A stretch of DNA of 64,000 nucleotides, from the NCBI RefSeq assembly GCF_001552735.1, contig NZ_BCRT01000022.1, forward strand, positions 46,706 through 110,705, read 5' to 3'. A program made the translations under genes and the position numbers. This DNA is from Sanguibacter suarezii NBRC 16159. Its GTDB lineage: Bacteria > Actinomycetota > Actinomycetes > Actinomycetales > Cellulomonadaceae. Each line of letters opens with the position of its first letter. The first letter of the stretch is position 1. Below, in pieces: positions 7,868-20,416 of this stretch. The notes under the pieces were generated by a model, which worked only from the letters and a program-made list of their open reading frames with translations, had not been told where the DNA came from and made no database searches.

Positions 7868-9163
7868 ATGAGACTCACAGGCAGCGATGACGCAGACGTC
7901 ATCGTCGTGGGCGCAGGGCCGGCTGGCTCTGCCGCCGCCCACTACTGCGCCGCCGCGGGCCTCGACGTCCTGCTCATGGAGAAGTCCAGCTTCCCCCGGG
8001 ACAAGATCTGCGGCGACGGGCTCACCCCGCGCGCGGTCAGCGAGCTGGTCCGGATGGGCGTTCCCACCCGTGAAGAGGACGGCTGGATCCGCAACGTCGG
8101 GCTGCGCGCCGTCGCCGGCGGACGGTCCTATGAGTTCCCCTGGCCCGAGCTCAAGTCCTACCCCTCCTACGGGCTCGCGCGCTCGCGGATGAACCTCGAC
8201 CAGACGCTGGCCGAGCACGCCCGCGCCACCGGCGCCAAGCTCATGGAGCGCACCAACGTCACCGGCGCCGTCACCGACGAGCGCACCGGCCGCGTCGTCG
8301 GCGTGACAGCACGCCCGGTGGACGAGGCCGGCCGCCGCGCCGGGGAGGAGCGCACCTACCGTGCCCCCGTCGTCATCGCGGCCGACGGCGTCTCGGCCCG
8401 GATGGCCACCTCGCTGGGGATCGAGAAGGCCAACAACCGCCCGATGGGCGTCGCGGTGCGCACGTACTTCACCAGCCCCCGTCACGACGACCCGTGGATG
8501 GAGTCCCAGCTCGAGCTGTGGGACGGCAAGCCCGGCAAGTCGAACCTGCTGCCCGGCTACGGCTGGATCTTCGCCCTGGGCGACGGCACGGTCAACGTCG
8601 GCCTCGGCTCGGTGTCCTCGACCGCCGCGGCCACGAAGATCGACTACAAGAACCTCTTCGCCCGGTGGATGGAGAACACTCCCGAGGAGTGGGGCTTCAC
8701 CCCGGAGAACCAGCTCGGCCCGGTGCGCGGCGCCGCGCTGCCGATGGGCTTCAACCGCAAGCCTCTCTACACCCGCGGCCTCATGCTCGTCGGCGACGCC
8801 GGCGGGATGGTCAGCCCCTTCAACGGTGAGGGCATCGCCTACGCCATGCAGGCTGGCCGGACCGCGGCCGACGTCGTCGCGCAGGCCCGCGTGCGCGGCA
8901 CCGACGCCTCCCGCGAGCGGGCGCTCGCCACCTACCCCGAGATCATGCGCCGCGACCTCGGTGGGTACTACACGCTCGGGCGGTACTTCGTGAAGCTCAT
9001 CGAGCACCCGCAGGTCATGCACCTGTGCACGAAGTACGGGCTGCCCCGGCCGTTGATCATGAAGTTCGTCGTCAAGCTCCTGTCCGACTGCTACGAACCC
9101 CACGGTGGCGACGTCGTCGACCGAGTCATCGCGGGTCTGACCAGGGTGGTGCGCTCCGCATGA
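7868..9163 (+). CDS. menJ: Geranylgeranyl reductase-family FAD enzyme, probable menaquinone reductase MenJ
   Basis: 431 aa flavoprotein of the geranylgeranyl reductase family. An N-terminal FAD-binding fold (VIVVGAGPAGSAAAHYC, residues 12-27) is followed by KICGDGLTPRAV. The second FAD motif LVGDAGGMVSPFNGEGI lies near residue 306. Family members hydrogenate isoprenoid double bonds. In mycobacteria the homologue MenJ saturates a menaquinone side-chain unit and sits near menG and grcC. Here menG, nuo and a polyprenyl synthase are close, which supports that role. An archaeal-lipid-like or carotenoid role is less likely. The ATG at 7868 follows AGGCAGG and directly precedes the FAD motif. Its stop overlaps nuoA by 4 bases, so it leads the nuo operon. 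Confidence 0.82.
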   Translation: MRLTGSDDADVIVVGAGPAGSAAAHYCAAAGLDVLLMEKSSFPRDKICGDGLTPRAVSELVRMGVPTREEDGWIRNVGLRAVAGGRSYEFPWPELKSYPSYGLARSRMNLDQTLAEHARATGAKLMERTNVTGAVTDERTGRVVGVTARPVDEAGRRAGEERTYRAPVVIAADGVSARMATSLGIEKANNRPMGVAVRTYFTSPRHDDPWMESQLELWDGKPGKSNLLPGYGWIFALGDGTVNVGLGSVSSTAAATKIDYKNLFARWMENTPEEWGFTPENQLGPVRGAALPMGFNRKPLYTRGLMLVGDAGGMVSPFNGEGIAYAMQAGRTAADVVAQARVRGTDASRERALATYPEIMRRDLGGYYTLGRYFVKLIEHPQVMHLCTKYGLPRPLIMKFVVKLLSDCYEPHGGDVVDRVIAGLTRVVRSA

Positions 9164-9522
9164 ACAATCCGTATGTCCCTCTTCTCGTCCTCATGGGAAT
9201 CGCCCTGGTGCTCGCCCTCGGCGGTGTGGGTGCGAGCGCGCTCATCGGTCCCAAGCGCTACAACCGGGCCAAGCTCGACGCCTACGAGTGCGGGATCGAA
9301 CCGACCCCGCAGGCTGCTGGCGGCGGGCGGTTCCCGATCAAGTACTACCTCGTGGCGATGACCTTCATCATCTTCGACATCGAGGTCGTCTTCCTCTACC
9401 CGTGGGCCGTGGACTTCACCACGCTGGCCACCTTCGGTCTGGTCGCGATGCTCGCCTTCCTGGCGCTCATCACCGTGCCGTTCATCTACGAGTGGCGCCG
9501 GGGTGGGTTCGAGTGGGTCTGA
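9160..9522 (+). CDS. nuoA: NADH-quinone oxidoreductase subunit A
   Basis: 120 aa, three membrane segments (about 5-28, 63-85, 88-112). It carries the conserved YECGIEP loop and FDIEVVFLYPWA motif of the complex I subunit next to the quinone channel. The ATG overlaps the menJ stop (ATGA), so translation is coupled to the reductase gene. Confidence 0.96.
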   Translation: MNNPYVPLLVLMGIALVLALGGVGASALIGPKRYNRAKLDAYECGIEPTPQAAGGGRFPIKYYLVAMTFIIFDIEVVFLYPWAVDFTTLATFGLVAMLAFLALITVPFIYEWRRGGFEWV

Positions 9523-9569
9523 CCACCGCACCGTCGCACGACACTCTGCTCGACGAAAGGGTTTGAGAC

Positions 9570-10121
9570 ATGGGGATCGAAGAGGCTCCCTCAGGATTCC
9601 TCCTGACGACGATCGAAGACCTCGCCGGATACTTCCGCAAGGGGTCGCTGTGGCCGGTGACCTTCGGTCTGGCGTGCTGCGCGATCGAGATGATGGCGGC
9701 CGGCGCCAGCCGGTTCGACCTGTCCCGCTTCGGCATGGAGGTGTTCCGCGCCTCCCCGCGCCAGGCTGACCTCATGATCGTCGCCGGCCGCGTGAGCCAG
9801 AAGATGGCCCCCGTCGTGCGCCAGGTCTACGACCAGATGGCCGAGCCCAAGTGGGTGCTGTCGATGGGCGTCTGCGCCTCCAGCGGCGGCATGTTCAACA
9901 ACTACGCGATCGTCCAGGGCGTCGACCATATCGTGCCCGTGGACATCTACCTGCCCGGCTGCCCCCCGCGCCCGGAGATGCTCATCAACGCGATCCTCGA
10001 GCTGCACAAGCAGATCCAGGACGAGCCGCTCGGGGTCAACCGCAAGGAGGCGGCCCGCGCCGCCGAGGCGGCCGCGCTCGTGGCCACCCCCACCCACGAG
10101 ATGAAGGGGCTCCTGCGATGA
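9570..10121 (+). CDS. nuoB: NADH-quinone oxidoreductase subunit B
   Basis: 183 aa peripheral-arm subunit carrying iron-sulfur cluster N2, the direct electron donor to menaquinone. The four ligands are visible: the tandem Cys36-Cys37 ([10 protein letters not shown]), Cys102 ([10 protein letters not shown]) and Cys131 (LPGCPPRPE). An AAAGGG site precedes the ATG. The 47-base gap after nuoA is one of the few real gaps in the operon. The stop overlaps nuoC. Confidence 0.97.
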   Translation: MGIEEAPSGFLLTTIEDLAGYFRKGSLWPVTFGLACCAIEMMAAGASRFDLSRFGMEVFRASPRQADLMIVAGRVSQKMAPVVRQVYDQMAEPKWVLSMGVCASSGGMFNNYAIVQGVDHIVPVDIYLPGCPPRPEMLINAILELHKQIQDEPLGVNRKEAARAAEAAALVATPTHEMKGLLR

Positions 10122-10860
10122 CGGACGTCACCCCTGGCGGCGACGTCGAGGCCCTCGCCGGGACCGAGCGTCGCCGACCTCCTCTCGAGGTCGTCGAGGT
10201 CCGCACCGGCATGTTCGGGGTGCACGGGACCGGAGACACCTCCGGGTTCGGCGGCCTGGTCCGCCCGGTCGTCATGCCCTCGGCCAGCCCCCGCCCCTAC
10301 GGTGGCTGGTACGACGAGGTCGTGGACGTCCTGGCCGAGGTGCTCGCCGAGGCCGGCGTGGACGCTGATGCCGCGATCGAGAGCGTTCTCGTCGACCCGC
10401 CCTTCGCCTCCAGCACGCGCTCCGAGCTGACCCTGCACGTGGCGCCCGAGCACCTCGTCGCCGTCTGCCAGGCGCTGCGCGACGACCAGGACCTGCGGTT
10501 CGAGCTGAGCCTGGGCGTCTCCGGGGTGCACTACCCGAGCGAGACCGGCCGCGAGCTGCACGCCGTCTACCACCTCACCTCGATCACCCACGGACGCAAC
10601 CTGCGCCTGGAGGTCGCCGTCCCGGACGCCGACCCGCACATCCCGACCACGACGACGGTCTACCCGACCAACGACTGGCACGAACGCGAGACCTGGGACT
10701 TCTTCGGCATCATCTTCGACGGCCACCCGGCCCTCGCGCGCATCGAGATGCCTGACGACTGGCCCGGGCACCCGCAGCGCAAGGACTACCCGCTCGGCGG
10801 CATCCCCGTGGAGTACAAGGGCGCCACGGTGCCCCCGCCGGACACGAGGAGGTCGTACTC

Positions 10861-10864
<4 letters not shown>
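10118..10864 (+). CDS. nuoC: NADH-quinone oxidoreductase subunit C
   Basis: 248 aa 30-kDa-type subunit that docks NuoD to the peripheral arm. The family signature [16 protein letters not shown] and the C-terminal [16 protein letters not shown] are present. An N-terminal extension of about 70 residues ([20 protein letters not shown]) is typical of actinobacterial NuoC. ATGA overlaps join it to nuoB and nuoD. It is a separate gene, not fused to nuoD as in E. coli. Confidence 0.96.
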
Positions 10865-12206
<1,342 letters not shown>

Positions 12207-12210
<4 letters not shown>

Positions 12211-13082
12211 GCATCGACACTCAGCCGACCGGCGGCTGGCCCGGACCCCGTCCGGGGTCCGGCTACGACTCGGTCACCTTCGCCCGCCTCGAGGCGGACG
12301 CCCGCGCGATCATCGCCCGCTACCCGCAGGCCCGTTCGGCGCTGCTGCCCATGCTGCACCTGGTCCAGGCCGAGGACGGTTTCGTCTCGCGCGACGGCAT
12401 CGGCTTCTGCGCGCACATGCTGTCCATCACGCCCGCCGAGGTCTCCGCGGTCGCCACGTTCTACACCCAGTACAAGCGCCGGCCCAACGGCCGGTACACC
12501 GTCGGCGTCTGCACCAACACCCTGTGCGCGATCATGGGCGGTGACGAGATCTTCGACGAGCTGAGCGACCACCTGGGCGTGGGGCACGACGAGACCACCG
12601 AGGACGGCGCGATCACCCTCGAGCGGGTCGAGTGCAACGCGGCCTGCGACTACGCCCCCGTGGTGATGGTCAACTGGGAGTTCTTCGACAACCAGACCCC
12701 GGCCAGCGCCACCGCCATGGTCGACGACCTGCGCCTGGGCAAGGACGTCGCCCCCAGCCGCGGCGCCCTGTCCGTCTGCGACTTCAAGGCCATGTCCCGG
12801 GTGCTCGCCGGCTTCACCGACGGCCGCGCCGACGAAGGCGTGGGCGCCGGAGCCCCGACGGTCGCCGGCACCGTCCTGGCCCGGGAGCACGGCTGGGTCG
12901 CCCCCGGCACGGAGCAGCCCGACCAGGGCGACGGCGCCACCGAGGACACCAGCGGCGCAGCCACGGGTGACGCCTCCGGCGCTCAGCCCACGGACGGCGC
13001 CCCCTCCACCGGCGCCGAGCAGTCGAGCGCCGAACGTCCACCCGTCGGCCCTGCCGACACCACCCCGGAGGCAGAGCGATGA
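12207..13082 (+). CDS. nuoE: NADH-quinone oxidoreductase subunit E with long disordered tail
   Basis: 291 aa. The thioredoxin-like [2Fe-2S] (N1a) domain has all four ligands: Cys102 and Cys107 ([13 protein letters not shown]), Cys143 and Cys147 ([11 protein letters not shown]). It partners NuoF in the NADH-dehydrogenase module. From about residue 225 the protein becomes a Gly/Ala/Thr/Pro/acidic tail with no fold visible, so it is much longer than the roughly 170-residue E. coli subunit. Translation is coupled to nuoD and nuoF by 4-base overlaps. Confidence 0.95.
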
Positions 13083-14458
13083 GCGACCAGCCAGCCACCA
13101 CGGACGCACCGCACCCCACCGTGCTCGCCCCTGTGCTGTCAGCCTTCTGGGACGCCGACCAGTCCTGGACGCTGGAGACCTACCTCGCCAACGGCGGCTA
13201 CGAGGGCCTGCGCGCGGCGCTCGCCCAGCCTCCCGGCGACGTCGTCCAGACGGTCAAGGACTCCGGCCTGCGCGGACGCGGCGGCGCCGGGTTCCCGACC
13301 GGCATGAAGTGGGGCTTCCTGCCGGCCCCCGACGGCGGACCGCGGTACCTCGTCGTCAACGCCGACGAGTCTGAGCCGGGGACCTGCAAGGACATCCCGC
13401 TCATGCTCGCCACCCCGCAGTTCCTCATCGAGGGCGTGATCATCACGTCCTACGCGATCGGCTGCAACCACGCCTTCATCTACGTCCGCGGTGAGGTGCT
13501 GCACGTCTATCGCCGCCTGCTCAAGGCTGTCGAGGAGGCCTACGCCGCCGGGTACCTGGGCAAGGACATCCAGGGTTCGGGCTTCGACCTCGACGTCACC
13601 GTGCACGCCGGAGCCGGTGCGTACATCTGCGGTGAGGAGACGGCTCTGCTGGACTCCCTCGAAGGTCTGCGCGGGCAGCCGCGGCTCAAGCCGCCGTTCC
13701 CCGCCGTCGCCGGGCTCTACGCCCGCCCGACGGTGGTCAACAACGTCGAGTCGGTGGCCTCCGTGCCCCAGATCGTGGCTCGGGGGGCGCAGTGGTTCAC
13801 GTCCATGGGCACCGAGCGCTCGGCCGGTCACGGTCTGTTCTCCCTGTCCGGGCACGTCACCCGCCCGGGTCAGTACGAGGCGCCGCTGGGTATCACGCTG
13901 CGCGAGCTGCTCGAGATGGCGGGAGGGGTCCGCGGCGGCCGGGAGCTGAAGTTCTGGACCCCGGGCGGGTCCTCCACGCCGATCTTCACCGCCGCCCACC
14001 TCGACGTGCCCCTCGACTACGAGTCGGTCGCCAAGGCCGGCTCGATGCTCGGCACCCGTGCGCTGCAGATCTTCGACGAGACCACCTCGGTGGTCCGCGC
14101 GGTGACGCGGTGGACGGAGTTCTACGCCCACGAGTCCTGCGGCAAGTGCACCCCCTGCCGGGAGGGCACGTACTGGCTCAAGCAGATCCTGCGTCGGCTC
14201 GAGCTCGGTCAGGGCACCCAGACCGACATCGACACCCTGCTGGACACCTGCGACAACATCCTCGGCCGCGCCTTCTGTGCCCTCGGCGACGGCGCGACGT
14301 CGTGCATCACCTCGGCGATCCAGTACTTCCGCGAGGAGTTCGAGGCCGGCATGCACACCCCCGTGAGCGAGCTGTTCCCCCCGGAGCGCTCTGCTCTGTT
14401 CGACTACACGCCCAAGCCGCGCGCGGTGCTCGCGGGAACTGGCGCAGGAGGCCACTGA
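13079..14458 (+). CDS. nuoF: NADH-quinone oxidoreductase subunit F
   Basis: 459 aa NADH- and FMN-binding subunit, the entry point for electrons. The glycine-rich NADH/FMN motif [18 protein letters not shown] spans about residues 64-81. Cluster N3 ligands are Cys354, Cys357 and Cys360 ([16 protein letters not shown]), with a fourth Cys later in [10 protein letters not shown]. The stop shares its last base with the nuoG ATG. Confidence 0.97.
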   Translation: MSDQPATTDAPHPTVLAPVLSAFWDADQSWTLETYLANGGYEGLRAALAQPPGDVVQTVKDSGLRGRGGAGFPTGMKWGFLPAPDGGPRYLVVNADESEPGTCKDIPLMLATPQFLIEGVIITSYAIGCNHAFIYVRGEVLHVYRRLLKAVEEAYAAGYLGKDIQGSGFDLDVTVHAGAGAYICGEETALLDSLEGLRGQPRLKPPFPAVAGLYARPTVVNNVESVASVPQIVARGAQWFTSMGTERSAGHGLFSLSGHVTRPGQYEAPLGITLRELLEMAGGVRGGRELKFWTPGGSSTPIFTAAHLDVPLDYESVAKAGSMLGTRALQIFDETTSVVRAVTRWTEFYAHESCGKCTPCREGTYWLKQILRRLELGQGTQTDIDTLLDTCDNILGRAFCALGDGATSCITSAIQYFREEFEAGMHTPVSELFPPERSALFDYTPKPRAVLAGTGAGGH

Positions 14459-17121
14459 TGACCGTCACCGACAACAAGGGCGCTGTCGAGAAGGGCCCCG
14501 CTGCGGCGGACCTCGTGACCTTCACGATCGACGGCGTGGAGATGGCCGTGCCCAAGGGCACCCTGGTGATCCGGGCAGCCGAGCAGGTGGGCATCCAGAT
14601 CCCGCGGTTCTGCGACCACCCGCTGCTCCAGCCGGCCGGCGCCTGCCGCCAGTGCCTGGTCGACGTCGCCATGCCTGACCGGGAGGGCAACGTCCGCCCG
14701 ATGCCCAAGCCGCAGGCCTCCTGCACGCTCGAGGCGTCCCCGGGCATGATCGTCAAGACCCAGCACACCTCCCCGGTCGCCGACAAGGCCCAGCAGGGGG
14801 TCATGGAGCTGCTGCTCATCAACCACCCGCTGGACTGCCCGGTGTGCGACAAGGGCGGGGAGTGCCCGCTGCAGAACCAGGCGATGAGCAACGGCCGGGC
14901 GACCAGCCGGTTCATCGACGTCAAGCGGACCTTCCCCAAGCCGATCGCCATCTCCACCGAGATCCTGCTCGACCGGGAGCGCTGCGTGCTGTGCCAGCGC
15001 TGCACGCGGTTCTCCAAGCAGATCGCCGGAGACGCCTTCATCGACCTGCAGAAGCGCGGAGCGCAGCAGCAGATCGGCCGCTTCGACCCGTCGGTCCTCG
15101 GCTTCGCCGACTCCTCGATCGACCGCTGGGACGACGTCGACCCAGGGCTGGTCGGGGCGGAGACCCCGGCGGGCTTCGCCGAGCCGGACGAGTCCGGCCT
15201 GCCCTTCGCGTCCTACTTCTCGGGCAACACCGTCCAGATCTGCCCGGTCGGCGCCCTCACCGGGGCGGCCTACCGCTTCCGCTCGCGGCCCTTCGACCTC
15301 GTCTCGACGCCGTCGGTCTCCGAGCACGACTCCTCCGGGTCGGCGATCCGGGTGGACCACCGCCGCGGGACGGTCATGCGCCGTCTGGCGGGGGACGACC
15401 CGGCCGTCAACGAAGAGTGGATCACCGACAAGGACCGCTTCGCCTTCACCTGGCAGAGCGCGCCGGACCGGTTGACCACCCCGCTCATCCGTGAGCGCGG
15501 CGAGGGCGGGTTCCGCGGCGAGCTGCGTCCTGCCAGCTGGATGGAGGCCCTCGACGCGGCCGCCGCCGGGCTGCGCGCCGCGCAGGGCGCTGACGGTCGC
15601 TCCGCGGGGGGCGTCGGCGTGCTGACCGGTGGTCGACTGACCATCGAGGACTCCTACGCCTACGCCAAGTTCGCCCGGGTGGCCCTGGACACGAACGACA
15701 TCGACTTCCGCGCCCGTGACCACTCCGCCGAGGAGGAGGCCTTCCTCGCCTCCACGGTGGCCGGGTCCGGGATCGGGGTGACCTTCGCCGACCTCGAGCG
15801 GGCCTCCGTGGTGCTGCTCGTGGGGATCGAGGCCGAGGAGGAAGCCGGCATCGTCTTCCTGCGGCTGCGCAAGGGCGCCCTCGCCAACGGCCTCAAGGCC
15901 TACTCGATCGCCCCCTTCGCCACCCGCGGCCTGGCTCGCATCGGAGCCGACGGCGGCACGCTGCTGCGCGCCGCCCCGGGCACCGAGGCCGAGGTGCTCG
16001 ACGCGATCGGCTCCGAGGAGGACCTCGCTCACGTACGTCTCGCCCTCGAGGGTGCCGCCGGGGCCGGCGGTGCGATCGTCATCGTCGGTGAGCGGCTGGC
16101 CGCCGTGCCCGGCGGATACTCCGCGGCGCTGCGCCTGGCGCAGCGCACCGGCGCCCGCGTCGCCTGGATCCCGCGCCGTGCGGGGGAGCGCGGTGCGCTC
16201 GAGATGGGTGCGCTCGCCTCGGTGCTGCCCGGGGGCCGTCCGGTGGCCGACGCCGCCGCGCGCGTCGACCTCGCCGCGGCGTGGGGGACACCGTCCCTCC
16301 CGCAGGCCTCCGGCCGCGACACCGCCGCCATCCTCGCCGGGCTCGCCGACGGCGACCTGCGCGCCGTGGTGACCGGCTCGGTCGAGCTCGGCGACCTGCC
16401 CGACCCTGACGCCGCACGGGCGGCCCTGGAGGTGGCCGACTTCGTCGTCTCCCTCGAGGTCCGCGCCTCTGACGTGACCGCCCACGCCGACGTGGTCTTC
16501 CCGGTCGCCCCGCCGGCCGAGAAGGCCGGGGCGTTCTGGAACTGGGAGGGACGTGTGCGTCCCTTCGGCCAGGCGCTGGACTCCGTGGCGATGGCTGACC
16601 ACCGCGTCCTCGACGCGATCGCCGACGCCATGGGCGTCCAGCTCGGCCTGGGCACCCTCGACGCGGTGCGTGCCGAGATCGACCAGCTCGGCCCCTGGGA
16701 CGGCGCCCGGGTGCCTGCCCCGGACGTCTCGGCCCACGAGCCGCCCAGCCCGGTACCGGGCCAGGCAGTCCTGGCCGGCTGGCGCATGCTGCTCGACTGC
16801 GGCCGGGGTCAGGACGGCGAGGCCTTCCTCGCCGGCACGGCCAAGCGGCCTGTCGCGCGGATGTCCGCCGGCACCGCCCAGGCGCTCGACCTCCCCGGTG
16901 ACGGCGCTCTCGTCGCCGTCTCCACGGCGTCGGGCAGCATCACGCTGCCGCTCGTGGTCACGGACATGCCTCACCATGTCGTCTGGCTGCCGCTCAACTC
17001 TCCCGGCTCGCAGGTGCACCGCACCCTGGGCGTCGGACCGGGGGCCATCGTCGAGGTCTCCCGGCCCGACGACGGCGACACTCGCCCCGGGTCCGAGAAC
17101 GTCGAAGGGCAGGACGCGTGA
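14458..17121 (+). CDS. nuoG: NADH-quinone oxidoreductase subunit G, lacking the N7 cluster
   Basis: 887 aa. The N-terminal [2Fe-2S] ferredoxin domain shows [16 protein letters not shown] and QASCTLEA. The His/Cys [4Fe-4S] set is [16 protein letters not shown], and the ferredoxin-like pair is [10 protein letters not shown] and [12 protein letters not shown] molybdopterin-oxidoreductase-like domain without a cofactor role follows. The extra N7 cluster of many bacterial NuoG (CxxCxxxC plus a later Cys) is missing: the aligned positions are Ser288, Asp291, Ser295 and Thr323. The ATG overlaps the nuoF stop by one base. An upstream frame extension into nuoF is ignored. Confidence 0.95.
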   Translation: MTVTDNKGAVEKGPAAADLVTFTIDGVEMAVPKGTLVIRAAEQVGIQIPRFCDHPLLQPAGACRQCLVDVAMPDREGNVRPMPKPQASCTLEASPGMIVKTQHTSPVADKAQQGVMELLLINHPLDCPVCDKGGECPLQNQAMSNGRATSRFIDVKRTFPKPIAISTEILLDRERCVLCQRCTRFSKQIAGDAFIDLQKRGAQQQIGRFDPSVLGFADSSIDRWDDVDPGLVGAETPAGFAEPDESGLPFASYFSGNTVQICPVGALTGAAYRFRSRPFDLVSTPSVSEHDSSGSAIRVDHRRGTVMRRLAGDDPAVNEEWITDKDRFAFTWQSAPDRLTTPLIRERGEGGFRGELRPASWMEALDAAAAGLRAAQGADGRSAGGVGVLTGGRLTIEDSYAYAKFARVALDTNDIDFRARDHSAEEEAFLASTVAGSGIGVTFADLERASVVLLVGIEAEEEAGIVFLRLRKGALANGLKAYSIAPFATRGLARIGADGGTLLRAAPGTEAEVLDAIGSEEDLAHVRLALEGAAGAGGAIVIVGERLAAVPGGYSAALRLAQRTGARVAWIPRRAGERGALEMGALASVLPGGRPVADAAARVDLAAAWGTPSLPQASGRDTAAILAGLADGDLRAVVTGSVELGDLPDPDAARAALEVADFVVSLEVRASDVTAHADVVFPVAPPAEKAGAFWNWEGRVRPFGQALDSVAMADHRVLDAIADAMGVQLGLGTLDAVRAEIDQLGPWDGARVPAPDVSAHEPPSPVPGQAVLAGWRMLLDCGRGQDGEAFLAGTAKRPVARMSAGTAQALDLPGDGALVAVSTASGSITLPLVVTDMPHHVVWLPLNSPGSQVHRTLGVGPGAIVEVSRPDDGDTRPGSENVEGQDA

Positions 17122-18464
17122 TGGTCGACTTCTCCAACGACACCTTCTGGACGTATCTCGTCAAGGCTGTCCTCATCCTCGTGTTCCTGCTCACCAGCGT
17201 GCTGCTGGCGATCTGGTTCGAGCGCAAGGTCGTGGCCCGCATGCAGGTGCGGCCCGGCCCCAACGTGCACGGACCCTTCGGGCTGCTGCAGTCCTTGGCC
17301 GACGCGATGAAGCTGCTGCTCAAGGAAGACATCACGGTCAAGGCGGCGGACAAGTTCGTCTACCTCATCGCCCCGATGATCGCGGTGTTCTGCTCGCTGC
17401 TGACCTTCGCGGTCATCCCGCTCGGCCCGCAGGTGCGGATCCCCTTCACGGACATCACCACCCCGGCCCAGCTGACCGACTTCCCGGTCGCGGTCCTGTA
17501 CATCCTGGCCTGCGCCTCGGTCGGGGTGTACGGCATCATCCTCGGCGGCTGGGCCTCCGGGTCCACCTACCCCCTGCTCGGCGCGGTCCGCTCGACCGCC
17601 CAGGTGATCAGCTACGAGCTGGCCATGGGCCTGTCCCTGGTGAGCGTGTTCATCGTCGTCGGATCGATGTCCACCGGTGAGATCGTGGCCGGCCAGACCG
17701 ACTACTGGCTCATCCTGCCGCTCTTCCCGGCCTTCCTCATCTACGTCATCTCGATGATCGGTGAGACCAACCGCCTGCCCTTCGACCTCCCCGAGGCCGA
17801 GGGAGAGCTCGTCTCGGGCTACATGACCGAGTACTCCTCGATGAAGTTCGCCTGGTTCTTCCTCGCCGAGTACATCAACATGATCAACGTCTCGGCCGTT
17901 GCCACGACGCTGTTCCTGGGCGGGTGGCGCGCACCGTGGCCGATCTCGTCGATCAACGACGGCATGTTCAACGAGGGCTGGTGGCCCATCGCCTGGTTCC
18001 TGGTGAAGATGTGGATGTTCATGTTCCTCTTCGTCTGGGTCCGTGGCACGGTGCTGCGACTGCGCTACGACCAGTTCATGCGCTTCGGCTGGAAGGTCCT
18101 CATCCCCTTCGCCCTCGGCTGGATCGTCTGCGTCTCGATCATCCGCGGCCTGCGTGAGTTCCACGACGTCAACCTGCAGACCGTGGGTGTGGTGATCTTC
18201 GCCGTCGCGATCGTGGTGATCGTCGTGCTGCGGTTCATCCCGGAGAAGGCCCCGGCCGGGGCTGCGGGAGCCGCAGGAGCCGCTGGCTCCGACGAGGCCT
18301 TCGACGCCTTCGCCGCCGGGTACCCGGTGCCGCCGCTGCCTGGTCAGAAGCTCCCGCCCTCACCGCGCGCTGAGCGCCGCGCCCGTGCCGCCATCGGCGC
18401 GGGAGCCCCGGGGACACCTTCCTCGACCGACACCTCGACCACCGGGAAGGACGACGATGAGTGA
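17121..18464 (+). CDS. nuoH: NADH-quinone oxidoreductase subunit H
   Basis: 447 aa membrane subunit with about eight transmembrane helices that joins the membrane arm to the quinone site. Signatures are [17 protein letters not shown], the YELAMGLSL helix, and [20 protein letters not shown]. After the last helix a tail of about 70 residues is rich in Gly/Ala/Pro. An in-frame GTG at 17118 (GTGATG) is an alternative start. ATG at 17121 is spaced better from AGGA. The last bases overlap nuoI by 8. Confidence 0.95.
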   Translation: MVDFSNDTFWTYLVKAVLILVFLLTSVLLAIWFERKVVARMQVRPGPNVHGPFGLLQSLADAMKLLLKEDITVKAADKFVYLIAPMIAVFCSLLTFAVIPLGPQVRIPFTDITTPAQLTDFPVAVLYILACASVGVYGIILGGWASGSTYPLLGAVRSTAQVISYELAMGLSLVSVFIVVGSMSTGEIVAGQTDYWLILPLFPAFLIYVISMIGETNRLPFDLPEAEGELVSGYMTEYSSMKFAWFFLAEYINMINVSAVATTLFLGGWRAPWPISSINDGMFNEGWWPIAWFLVKMWMFMFLFVWVRGTVLRLRYDQFMRFGWKVLIPFALGWIVCVSIIRGLREFHDVNLQTVGVVIFAVAIVVIVVLRFIPEKAPAGAAGAAGAAGSDEAFDAFAAGYPVPPLPGQKLPPSPRAERRARAAIGAGAPGTPSSTDTSTTGKDDDE

Positions 18465-19203
18465 CGAGCGCACGCCGCACGAGCCGCACGAGCCGTACGA
18501 GCCGCAGATCGAGCCGCCCACCGGGATCGGGGAGATCCTCGCCCCGATCGCCGGCTTCGGCGTGACCTTCGCCTCGATGTTCCGGCCCACCGTGACCGAG
18601 CAGTACCCCTTCGAGAAGGTGCCGACCAAGCCCCGCTACCACGGCCGCCACCAGCTCAACCGGTACGCCGACGGGCTCGAGAAGTGCATCGGCTGCGAGC
18701 TGTGCGCCTGGGCGTGCCCGGCGGACGCCATCTACGTCGAGGGCGCCAGCAACGCCGGCCTGCCCGACGGTGCCCACCGCTCACCCGGTGAGCGCTACGG
18801 CAGCGTCTACCAGATCAACTATCTGCGGTGCATCTTCTGCGGGCTGTGCATCGAGGCCTGCCCCACCCGCGCCCTGACGATGACGAACGAGTACGAGCTT
18901 GCCGGGCCCACCCGCGCGGGTCTCATCTGGGAGAAGGAGGACCTCTTGGCCCCGCTGCGTGAGGGCATGCTCGCCGCGCCCCACCCCATGGTCCCCGGGA
19001 CCGAGGACACCCAGTACTACCGGGGTGAGATCACCGGCCCCGTCGCCGAGCAGGTGGACTGGGTCGCCGAGCACCGCCCCGACGACCCGACCCTCGACTC
19101 CGCGCGCGCAGCCGTCGCCGCCGCGTCAGGTTCGTCAGCGTCATCAGCAGCGCCCTCCTCGCCGTCGTCTCCGGCCGCTCCGTCGACCGGGACGGTGCGC
19201 TGA
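18457..19203 (+). CDS. nuoI: NADH-quinone oxidoreductase subunit I
   Basis: 248 aa ferredoxin-like subunit with clusters N6a and N6b, the link from NuoG to NuoB. Two CxxCxxCxxxCP motifs are clear: [16 protein letters not shown] and [16 protein letters not shown]. The N-terminus has a short His-Glu-Pro repeat ([10 protein letters not shown]), and the C-terminus ends in a Ser/Ala/Pro tail. The ATG lies inside the nuoH end (8-base overlap). The stop overlaps the nuoJ ATG by one base. Confidence 0.96.
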   Translation: MSDERTPHEPHEPYEPQIEPPTGIGEILAPIAGFGVTFASMFRPTVTEQYPFEKVPTKPRYHGRHQLNRYADGLEKCIGCELCAWACPADAIYVEGASNAGLPDGAHRSPGERYGSVYQINYLRCIFCGLCIEACPTRALTMTNEYELAGPTRAGLIWEKEDLLAPLREGMLAAPHPMVPGTEDTQYYRGEITGPVAEQVDWVAEHRPDDPTLDSARAAVAAASGSSASSAAPSSPSSPAAPSTGTVR

Positions 19204-20099
19204 TGGTGAGCGGTGGCGAGGCAGTCCTCTTCTGGTGCGTCGCCCCTCTCATGGTGCTGGCTGCCCTCGGGCTGGTCTTCGCCCGCAAGGCGGTCCACGC
19301 GACCCTCTGCGTCGTCTTCGTCATGATCTGCCTGGCCGTGCTGTACGTCGCGCAGGAGGCCCCGTTCCTGGGGATCGTCCAGGTCGTGGTGTACACCGGC
19401 GCGGTCATGATGCTCTTCCTCTTCGTCATCATGCTCGTGGGCGTGGACGCCTCGGACTCCCTGGTGGAGACGATCAAGGGTCAGCGCCTGGCCGGCTGGT
19501 TGTTCGGGCTGGGCCTGGGCGCGGTCCTGGTCGGGGTCATCACCCGGGTGGCCTTCCCCGAGGGGGTCGGCCTCGCCGCAGCCAACGCGGAGACCAACCC
19601 AGTGGGGCTGGCCCGCATCCTCTTCTCCGACTTCGTCTTCGACCTCGAGGTCGTCGGCATCCTGCTGGTCACCGCGGCCCTGGCGGCGCTGACCCTGACC
19701 CACAAGGCGCGGCTCACCCCGCGGGTGGGCCAGAAGGAGATGGCCGACGCCCGCGTGCTCGGCGGCAAGTCGCTCGTGCCGCTGCCGGCACCCGGCGTCT
19801 ACGCCCAGCGCAACGCGATGGACGTGCCGGCCCTGGACCCGCACGGTCAGCCCATCGAGGCCTCGGTCTCGCGGGTGCTGCGGGTGCGCGGTCAGGAGCG
19901 CGGCGCTCCGCTCGAGAACGAGCTGCCGATCCTCACCGAGCTCAAGCAGAGCACGCAGACTCCCACCGGTCCGGTCCGCCCGGCCGTGGAACGGCTGGTC
20001 GAGCCGCAGGCAGAGCCGCCGGTAGAGCCTTTGGTGGAGCCGCAGGCGCCGCTCCCTGCGCAGGAGCAGTCCCCCCGAACCACCGAGGAGGAGCGCTGA
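19203..20099 (+). CDS. nuoJ: NADH-quinone oxidoreductase subunit J with Pro/Glu tail
   Basis: 298 aa. The first 170 residues hold five membrane helices, including the [20 protein letters not shown] pi-bulge helix of the subunit. About 120 further residues form a soluble tail ending in [20 protein letters not shown], an imperfect VEPQ/VEPL repeat. E. coli NuoJ is about 184 residues. The gene runs straight into nuoK. Confidence 0.94.
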   Translation: MVSGGEAVLFWCVAPLMVLAALGLVFARKAVHATLCVVFVMICLAVLYVAQEAPFLGIVQVVVYTGAVMMLFLFVIMLVGVDASDSLVETIKGQRLAGWLFGLGLGAVLVGVITRVAFPEGVGLAAANAETNPVGLARILFSDFVFDLEVVGILLVTAALAALTLTHKARLTPRVGQKEMADARVLGGKSLVPLPAPGVYAQRNAMDVPALDPHGQPIEASVSRVLRVRGQERGAPLENELPILTELKQSTQTPTGPVRPAVERLVEPQAEPPVEPLVEPQAPLPAQEQSPRTTEEER

Positions 20100-20100
20100 G

Positions 20101-20400
20101 ATGGAGCTCACCAACTATCTGGTCCTGTCCGCGATCCTCTTCTCCATCGGTGCCGCGACGGTCCTGCTGCGACGGAACGCGATCATCGTGTTCATGGGGA
20201 TCGAGCTCATGCTCAACGCCTCGAACCTCGCCTTCGTGACCTTCGCCCGGATGCACGGGGACCTCACCGGTCAGGTCATCGCCTTCTTCGTGATGGTCGT
20301 CGCCGCCGCCGAGGTCGTCGTCGGTCTCGCCATCATCGTGTCCATCTTCCGCACCCGCAGGTCCGCGTCGGTCGACGACGCCAACCTGCTGAAGAACTGA
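20101..20400 (+). CDS. nuoK: NADH-quinone oxidoreductase subunit K
   Basis: 99 aa, three membrane helices, standard length. [16 protein letters not shown] contains the conserved glutamate used in the proton path, and a second lies in the [13 protein letters not shown] helix. It starts one base after the nuoJ stop. Confidence 0.97.
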   Translation: MELTNYLVLSAILFSIGAATVLLRRNAIIVFMGIELMLNASNLAFVTFARMHGDLTGQVIAFFVMVVAAAEVVVGLAIIVSIFRTRRSASVDDANLLKN

Positions 20401-20416
20401 CAGGGGAACGGTCAGA

